Origin: JAEUSG01 sp964590225
Lineage (GTDB): Bacteria; Fibrobacterota; OXYB2-FULL-49-7; JAEUSG01
Reading direction: 5' to 3'
DNA length: 64,000 nt
Assembly: GCA_964590225.1 (NCBI GenBank)
Contig: CAZPWS010000007.1
Span: 16,947-80,946 of the forward strand
Part shown: in pieces, positions 58,908 to 64,000 of the stretch
How positions within the stretch are numbered: the first letter of the stretch is position 1
Layout: each line of letters begins with the position of its first letter
Notes under the pieces: model-generated
Seen by the model: only the letters and a program-made list of their open reading frames with translations
What the model was told of the DNA's origin: nothing
Database searches by the model: none
Translations under genes and position numbers: made by a program

Positions 58908-59965
58908 GCGGCCTGTCCTTTCAATTTATAAACATAGGCAAGTATTTCTGCTACCGCCGAGAAATATTCTTTGGGAATTTCTTCGCCTACCTCGATAAGA
59001 TCGTACATTCCTCTTGCCAAAGGTTTATCTTCTACAATTGGTATATCGTGCGTTTTAGCTATTTCCCTTATTTTTTCCGCCGTCTTGCGCTTGCCCTTGG
59101 CAAGAACAACAGGAGCCTTGTCGATTCCCATTTCGTAACGAAGAGCTATGGCGATAAATGTGGGGTTGGTTACAACCACTGTGGCTTTAGGAACCTCGCC
59201 CATCATTCGCCGCTGAGCCATTTCTTTCTGTAGAGCTTTAATTTTCCCCTTAATTTCCGGATCTCCCTCCGACTGCCGCCGCTCATCCTTAACTTCCTGT
59301 TTTGTCATTCTCATATTTTTCTTGTATCTGTATTTTTCGTAGAAAAAATCAAATATAGCAAGAAAAAGAAGGGCAAGCGCAATGCGGATTCCAAGCTTAA
59401 AAATAGTCCCGAAGATTAGTATTAGTATAGCTTCGCCGTTTTGGTTGATTAAAGCAGGATATGAGTAAATCTCATCTTTTAGCGAATAGGCTGCAACGGA
59501 CACAATAAGAATAAGCTTAACAACTTCCTTAAAAAGCTTGATTATCTTGTCAACCGAAAGCAGATTTTTTAGGCCGCTAAGCGGATTAAGTTTTTTTATA
59601 TCGGGCATAATCGGCTTCATTGTAAAAAGCCATCCTACTTGTAAAAAATTAACTAATAATCCTACAAGAATAAGCATTATAAAAAGAGGTCCGATCAGCT
59701 TAATAAGCCACAATGCACCTGCTGCGGTATAGTATTGTAAATTTACAGGATTAAGAGATACTCTTGTTGATTCCTGAAAAACAGTACGCATCATGCCAAG
59801 AAGACCATAATAAATATCATATTTATAAATGTAAAGGCCCCAAAAACCGACAATAAGCACGGCAACCGCGTTTAGTTCCACACTTTTTGCGACTTGCCCT
59901 TTATCTCGCGCTTCAGAGATTCGTTTGGGGGTCGCTTCTTCGGTTTTTCCTTCGTCCTCAGCCAT
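58904..59965 (-). CDS. flhB: Flagellar type III export protein FlhB with NPTF cleavage motif
   Basis: FlhB sits in the export gate and switches substrate specificity after cleaving itself at NPTH. The 353-aa protein has four N-terminal helices (about 30-200), a linker with RMTKQEVKDERRQSEGDPEIKG-type sequence (about 219-240) and the C-terminal export domain. The motif at 267-270 reads NPTF: Asn and Pro of the cleavage bond are kept, but His is Phe. All other family landmarks are present. It overlaps the lipoprotein gene downstream and follows fliR. Confidence 0.95.
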   Translation of the reverse strand: MAEDEGKTEEATPKRISEARDKGQVAKSVELNAVAVLIVGFWGLYIYKYDIYYGLLGMMRTVFQESTRVSLNPVNLQYYTAAGALWLIKLIGPLFIMLILVGLLVNFLQVGWLFTMKPIMPDIKKLNPLSGLKNLLSVDKIIKLFKEVVKLILIVSVAAYSLKDEIYSYPALINQNGEAILILIFGTIFKLGIRIALALLFLAIFDFFYEKYRYKKNMRMTKQEVKDERRQSEGDPEIKGKIKALQKEMAQRRMMGEVPKATVVVTNPTFIAIALRYEMGIDKAPVVLAKGKRKTAEKIREIAKTHDIPIVEDKPLARGMYDLIEVGEEIPKEYFSAVAEILAYVYKLKGQAA

Positions 59966-59999
59966 TATTCAAATATTACCTGTTTTAAATGTTAGCTTT

Positions 60000-60791
60000 T
60001 CAGGAGGGTTTCATCAGCAGAGTGAGTGCATGCATGTCGTTAATCATCCTCTCAACCAAAAACTCAAAAAAAACAATCATTGACGGAAAGGCAACCGTTA
60101 ACATGAGAAAACCAAGACCTATTTGTATAGGAAGACCAACAATAAATATGTTAAGCTGCGGCACTGTTTTGGCAATTATTCCAAGAGCGGCAGTGCATAC
60201 AAACAGTGCGGTAATTACAGGAGCTCCAAAACGGAAGCCTAACGAAAAAAGGCTTGATGTTGAGCGGATAATCACGGTTGTAATGGGTCCCTCTCTTAAA
60301 TAAACCGCGCCAACAGGTATAATTTCAAAAACCTTTGCCATCACCCGAATAAGCATATGATGGCCACCAATAATAAGAAATACAAGGGTAAAAACTATGC
60401 TGGTGAGCTGCGCTATCGGTGTTACGGGGGTTTCTGTAAGAGGATCAACCGTTTCTGCCATGGCAAAACCAACCTGTTGATCGATAAATTTGGAGCCGAT
60501 TTGTACAATTGCAAAAAGTATGCTGCCAATAAAACCCAAAATTAACCCTATCAGAACCTCCTTGACAACAAGAACGGCAAAAGAAAAAAGACCTGTTGGT
60601 ATGGCAATGGTTGCGGGCGGCAGTAGCGGAAAAACCGCCAGCGTTAGAAAAACAGAAAGACCGGCTTTAGCGGTAAGCGGGGCTGCTCTTGAACCGATGA
60701 TTGGCAAAAGGGCAACCATTGTCGCTACACGAACAAAAGCAATTAATAGCAAAAGAATTTGATCGACACTCAGATCGGCCACTGTTTGCAT
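60000..60791 (-). CDS. fliR: Flagellar export gate protein FliR
   Basis: A 263-aa polytopic membrane protein with about six helices. It carries the typical FliR segments QVGFAMAETVDPLTETPVTPIAQ (about 95-117) and VALLPIIGSRAAP (about 26-38). It forms the helical gate complex with FliP and FliQ. It follows fliQ by 15 bases and precedes flhB by 34 bases, the usual order. Confidence 0.95.
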   Translation of the reverse strand: MQTVADLSVDQILLLLIAFVRVATMVALLPIIGSRAAPLTAKAGLSVFLTLAVFPLLPPATIAIPTGLFSFAVLVVKEVLIGLILGFIGSILFAIVQIGSKFIDQQVGFAMAETVDPLTETPVTPIAQLTSIVFTLVFLIIGGHHMLIRVMAKVFEIIPVGAVYLREGPITTVIIRSTSSLFSLGFRFGAPVITALFVCTAALGIIAKTVPQLNIFIVGLPIQIGLGFLMLTVAFPSMIVFFEFLVERMINDMHALTLLMKPS

Positions 60792-60806
60792 CTTCTTTGT
60801 CCCTTT

Positions 60807-61076
60807 TTACCTTATTACTGCTCCTATCATTCCAAACAGGTTGTTGCTGTAATCAATAAACTTGTTAATCATCCATGGCATTAAAAGAAGCAGGGTAGTA
60901 CCTACGGCAATAATTTTTGGAATAAATGTAAGAGTCATTTCATGAATCTGCGTAACAGCCTGAAACACTCCCACAACAAGACCTATTATAAGGCCAACAA
61001 GAAGCATCGGACCCGAAAGCAGCATTGTTATCCAAAGAGCATCCTGAGCTATTCCTATTACCATTGTCAGATTCAT
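60807..61076 (-). CDS. fliQ: Flagellar export gate protein FliQ
   Basis: An 89-aa protein with two membrane helices (about 15-37 and 52-72). The segments GPMLLVGLIIGLVVGVFQAVTQIHE and LTFIPKIIAV are typical of FliQ. The gene lies between fliP and fliR. Confidence 0.96.
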   Translation of the reverse strand: MNLTMVIGIAQDALWITMLLSGPMLLVGLIIGLVVGVFQAVTQIHEMTLTFIPKIIAVGTTLLLLMPWMINKFIDYSNNLFGMIGAVIR

Positions 61077-61124
61077 TGTAAGCTTCCTTCTGTTTTATAT
61101 CCCGCCATTTTTACACATGCCTCT

Positions 61125-61877
61125 TTATGCGAAACTCACCACAAGTTCCCTGATTATGATATGCCATCCGTCAATAAGAACAAAAAGAATGAGCTTAAGT
61201 GGAAGCGATATCATCATTGGAGGCAGCATCATCATACCCATTGACATCAAGAGCGAAGCAACTACCATATCAATCACAAGAAACGGAATGTAAATAATAA
61301 AACCGATAATAAAGGCGGTTTTGAGTTCGCTTAGAATAAAAGCCGGTATCAGCACAACATTCGAAAGCTCGTCGGGATTTTTGGGCAGAGGCGACTTTGA
61401 AATCCTTACAAATAAAGCAATATCTTTTTCATTTACCTGACGCATCATGAAAGCTCTAATAGGACTCATCGCCTCATTTAGTGCGGTTTTATAGTCAATT
61501 TTTTCTGCGAGATAGGGCTGAAAGGCGTTGTCGTTTACCTTTGTAAAAACAGGCATCATTACAAAAAGAGTTAGAAAAAGAGACAAACCAACTACTATCT
61601 GGTTGCTCGGCAGCGTTTGTGTGCCAAGCGCTCGCCGGACAAAGGAGAGAACTATCACTATGCGCGTAAAGGCGGTCATCATCATTAAAATCGAAGGGGC
61701 AAGCGATAGAACGGTTATTAAAAAGACAATTTGCAGCGTTGTCGCCGCATCTTCAGGCGCTTTGCTCTGGTCGAAACCTATTGTTACCTTTGGTAAAATC
61801 TGAGGATGGACATCGGTAGTTAAGAAAAGAGTGAAAAATGAAACTACCGGAATAATAAGGATAAGTTTCCTGATCAT
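61125..61877 (-). CDS. fliP: Flagellar export gate protein FliP
   Basis: A 250-aa export-gate protein with an N-terminal signal peptide (about 1-22) and four helices. The FliP signatures are MMTAFTRIVIVLSFVRRALGTQTLPSNQI-type sequence (about 65-93), IDMVVASLLMSMGMMMLPPMMISLPLKLILF (about 203-233) and a periplasmic domain. Its start is 3 bases after the fliO stop. Confidence 0.96.
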   Translation of the reverse strand: MIRKLILIIPVVSFFTLFLTTDVHPQILPKVTIGFDQSKAPEDAATTLQIVFLITVLSLAPSILMMMTAFTRIVIVLSFVRRALGTQTLPSNQIVVGLSLFLTLFVMMPVFTKVNDNAFQPYLAEKIDYKTALNEAMSPIRAFMMRQVNEKDIALFVRISKSPLPKNPDELSNVVLIPAFILSELKTAFIIGFIIYIPFLVIDMVVASLLMSMGMMMLPPMMISLPLKLILFVLIDGWHIIIRELVVSFA

Positions 61878-61880
61878 ATT

Positions 61881-62471
61881 TTAACTCTCACTTTTCTTAA
61901 AGCGAGATAAAAAAGCATCAACCGTTTCGGAAAAAGAAGAAGCCATTTTATTATCATCACGCAACCGGTCGGAGAGAAGTGCGGCAACCTCTTCCTGATT
62001 TTCTAAATTTTTTAACAGAGTAATTGAGCTTTCGGTAATGCCAACGGCAATAATAGAGTTTCCTACCCTAACCAAAGCAATCTGCTTATTCGCCCCAATC
62101 TGTTTAGTTTCAATAAGTTCAAGATTCTTACCTGCAACTTGCGAAGCTCCAGAAATCCCGCCTTTTTTTTTCACCGTTTTTAGTACAAAATAGAGAGCCG
62201 CGGCTATAATTGCGAGATAAAACATCACCTTTATGGTAAGGATCATTATCTTTCCCGATTCCATCCTTTTATACTCTTTTCTATTATCATCAGTGGCAGG
62301 AGAAGTAGTGTCTCCGCCCGCAATAGCTTTCTGTAACCTCTCCCATTTTTCCGCCGAAATAGTGGGGGCGGTCTGCGGCAGTGAATCGTTGGCATGAATA
62401 GGGGTTGAGCAAATAGCAATAAAGCATAAACAGAGAAGATACCAGTTAAAGCGCTGCTTTAAAAAATCCAT
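61881..62471 (-). CDS. fliO: Flagellar biosynthesis protein FliO
   Basis: FliO assists assembly of the FliPQR complex. I chose ATG 62471 (196 aa) because it has GGGAG six bases upstream; the open frame extends 20 codons further without such a site. The product has a signal-like segment (about 9-25), one membrane helix (about 75-98) and the FliO domain (LELIETKQIGANKQIALVRVGNSIIAVGIT, about 119-148). It is the first gene of the fliOPQR-flhB run, divergent from the porin gene. Confidence 0.88.
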   Translation of the reverse strand: MDFLKQRFNWYLLCLCFIAICSTPIHANDSLPQTAPTISAEKWERLQKAIAGGDTTSPATDDNRKEYKRMESGKIMILTIKVMFYLAIIAAALYFVLKTVKKKGGISGASQVAGKNLELIETKQIGANKQIALVRVGNSIIAVGITESSITLLKNLENQEEVAALLSDRLRDDNKMASSFSETVDAFLSRFKKSES

Positions 62472-62766
62472 TACAATCTCCCATCTCATATATATATGTA
62501 AGTGTTCTTCAAGTTTTGTGCCTAAATCCAACTATGAAGGAAATCATAGCGTAAGTCTCTGATTACAAAAGAATTACTATTAAAGCGTAGAAGGTGTATC
62601 TAAAATGAGATAATGAGCAAAAAATACCGAGTTGGAACTTTATCGAAAGCATTTACGCTTATTTTCGGTTTTTGGAAATATTTAAAAATATATTGCAACT
62701 ATGTTTCTGTATGGATTAATTTTTGCCTAAGTCAATTGTAACATTAAAGGTACGATGGGAGGAAAA
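62472..62766. promoter_or_regulatory. Divergent intergenic region between fliO and the porin gene
   Basis: This 295-base A/T-rich region must hold promoters for the flagellar gate operon (minus strand) and the porin-like gene (plus strand). A dyad CTATGA-N6-TCATAG lies at 62532-62549, about 60 bases before fliO, and contains TATGAT on the minus strand. I see no clear sigma-28 or sigma-54 box and no small RNA gene. Confidence 0.4.
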
Positions 62767-63951
62767 ATGAAGAAGTTGGTAATTGCGATCACGGCTTTAA
62801 CAATGGCAACCGCGCTATTTGCACAGGAAGCAACCAGTCCTAAGCTTACTGCATACGGAATGGCACAATACAGGCTAAGAGTGCAGCAGTATTCATTAAC
62901 ACCTGATGCCGGAGAATCAAAATCTAAAATGGGTTATGCCAATCAAATTGGTTATATGGCTGGTTTAAAAGTTAAGGTGAATGAAAATTTATCTATGCAA
63001 ATGCAGGTGGGCAATGATTTTATTTCAACCGAAGGGGTTGCATGGACGGCCAATAATTGGAGTGCCGTAGGCCACGCACAAACAATAGCCGTAACCGATA
63101 CCGCGGGCAACATTGTTGGAACGGTAGCCAAAAACGGTTTATACCCCTATTTTCATCTCGCTTATGCAAAACTGGAAATGAAGATACTTTACATAGTTGC
63201 AGGTATTCAGCCGGTTGCGAGCAACGGTCCTCTCGATCTTATCGAAAGATCCATGATATCAAATAACTACAAAAAGGCAGCGCTTGTAACTTGGATTGTT
63301 GGTACGAATGGCGGTTGTGCCGGTCTTAAAATAGGTGCTCCAATTCTAAATGGCGAGCTAAAAATCGGGGCGGAACTGTTTACCACAGTTACAGAGCAAA
63401 GAGCCCAGAGTTACGCGGTTGAACCCGTTGGCAACCCAAGCGCCACTATGCTGTTGCTTGATCTGCCTGTTGCGGTGGCCAACCTAAAAGTCACTCCACA
63501 AATTGTGGCTATTCTTAACCGAAACTACAGCACATCACTTGAAGACGGGGATAATGAGATAGGTTACGGTCTTGCCGGTTCTTATAAAGTCAATAATGAA
63601 TTAAGCGCCACATTCTGTTTTGGCATGGCTGCGCTTAGCAACAAAAATAGCGAGGCTGACTCAACAAAGGTGTATGAAAATAGCGGCATGGTTTTAGGAG
63701 CAGGCGCTTCATACAAGGTAGGGCCTGGCGCTGCAATTGTAGATTTCAAGTACAGTACTAACAATAATGCGAAAGTAGATAAATCTAACAGCAGCTATGT
63801 CTATGCCGATGCCAAATATGGATGGGATCTTAATAAGAATTTTCAAATAATGCCACGGCTGCGACTCTTTATTTCGCAACTCGAAGAAACAGATGCCAAT
63901 AAGAGCGAAATGGAAATCAGGCCGGAAATTATCTTTACCGGCAAGTTTTAG
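62767..63951 (+). CDS. Porin-like outer-membrane protein
   Basis: The 394-aa product has a signal peptide ending at ALFAQ (about 1-20). The rest alternates polar and hydrophobic residues in the manner of a beta-barrel: strands such as MQMQVGNDFIS, ELKIGAELFTTV, ATFCFGMAAL and AAIVDFKYS, ending in a terminal PEIIFTGKF with the C-terminal Phe common in barrels. No specific porin family is recognised. ATG 62767 is chosen over ATG 62755 because GGAGG precedes it by four bases. Confidence 0.72.
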   Translation: MKKLVIAITALTMATALFAQEATSPKLTAYGMAQYRLRVQQYSLTPDAGESKSKMGYANQIGYMAGLKVKVNENLSMQMQVGNDFISTEGVAWTANNWSAVGHAQTIAVTDTAGNIVGTVAKNGLYPYFHLAYAKLEMKILYIVAGIQPVASNGPLDLIERSMISNNYKKAALVTWIVGTNGGCAGLKIGAPILNGELKIGAELFTTVTEQRAQSYAVEPVGNPSATMLLLDLPVAVANLKVTPQIVAILNRNYSTSLEDGDNEIGYGLAGSYKVNNELSATFCFGMAALSNKNSEADSTKVYENSGMVLGAGASYKVGPGAAIVDFKYSTNNNAKVDKSNSSYVYADAKYGWDLNKNFQIMPRLRLFISQLEETDANKSEMEIRPEIIFTGKF

Positions 63952-63984
63952 TTTTAACAGTCAGATTAAAAGAGGATTACGACA

Positions 63985-64000
63985 ATGTTACTTAAAAAAA
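63985..64000 (+). CDS. Start of an unidentified gene (cut by window edge)
   Basis: An ATG at 63985 follows AGAGGA (63971-63976) at eight bases and opens a frame reading MLLKK to the window end. It lies 33 bases after the porin-like gene and could be its partner. Only five codons are visible, so no product can be named. Confidence 0.4.

Noticed and set aside
1..64000. CRISPR arrays, tRNA/rRNA genes, insertion sequences
   Set aside because: No regularly spaced repeats, transposase genes or RNA gene structures were found; almost all sequence is taken by protein genes.

Overview
The window reads as chromosomal core sequence from a flagellated, diderm (Gram-negative) bacterium of moderate to low G+C. 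The diderm call rests on a Wza-like export protein, a TonB-like protein with ExbB/ExbD, several lipoproteins, phosphatidylserine synthase/decarboxylase and a porin-like protein. Motility is shown by MotAB, FliL, FliOPQR and FlhB. The gene set (ThyX, BatD/BatE, DUF4321, YbbR, long runs of overlapping genes) would fit the Fibrobacterota/Chitinivibrionia side of the FCB group, but that placement is inference. I see no rRNA, tRNA, CRISPR array, IS element or phage gene, and no gene-free stretch over 300 bases.

Layout. (1) 1-17,040, minus strand: a tightly packed run read motA, motB, fliL, an unknown membrane protein, ybbR, tsaD, asd, psd, pssA, a PurQ-like protein, DUF4321, batD, batE, rsmE, a small zinc-ribbon protein, an MltD-like transglycosylase, thyX, a Cys-rich response regulator, scpA, scpB and the first codons of mutS. 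(2) 17,204-22,562, plus strand: a BldC/excisionase-type HTH protein, LivH and LivM permeases with no ATPase or binding-protein genes, then a secreted esterase and an FAD-dependent oxidoreductase. (3) 22,595-24,646, minus: a U32 (RlhA-like) protein. (4) 24,754-35,355, plus: an unknown membrane protein, the glycine cleavage genes gcvH-gcvPA-gcvPB, then yceD-rpmF-plsX-fabH-fabD-fabG-acpP-fabF-rnc. (5) 35,337-53,989: a surface-polysaccharide locus on both strands with eight glycosyltransferases, a Wzy/WaaL-type polymerase or ligase, a priming sugar transferase, a BY-kinase co-polymerase and a Wza exporter; fmt, a eukaryotic-type UDP-glucose pyrophosphorylase and a NUDIX gene share the run. (6) 54,012-56,995, minus: ExbB, ExbD, STAS, ExbD, TonB-like, directly upstream of wza. 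(7) 57,132-62,471, minus: fliO-fliP-fliQ-fliR-flhB followed by a beta-propeller lipoprotein. (8) 62,767 to the end: a porin-like protein and the start of another gene.

Most noteworthy observations: the wza-like gene has a perfect AGGAGG ribosome-binding site and a full signal peptide but ACG where the start codon should be; the PurQ-like protein has lost its catalytic Cys, His and Glu; FlhB carries NPTF in place of the NPTH autocleavage motif; a perfect 13-bp terminator-like hairpin lies inside the start of rnc; and a STAS protein is embedded in an ExbB/ExbD/TonB motor operon joined to polysaccharide export genes, which is the best candidate here for an undescribed system.
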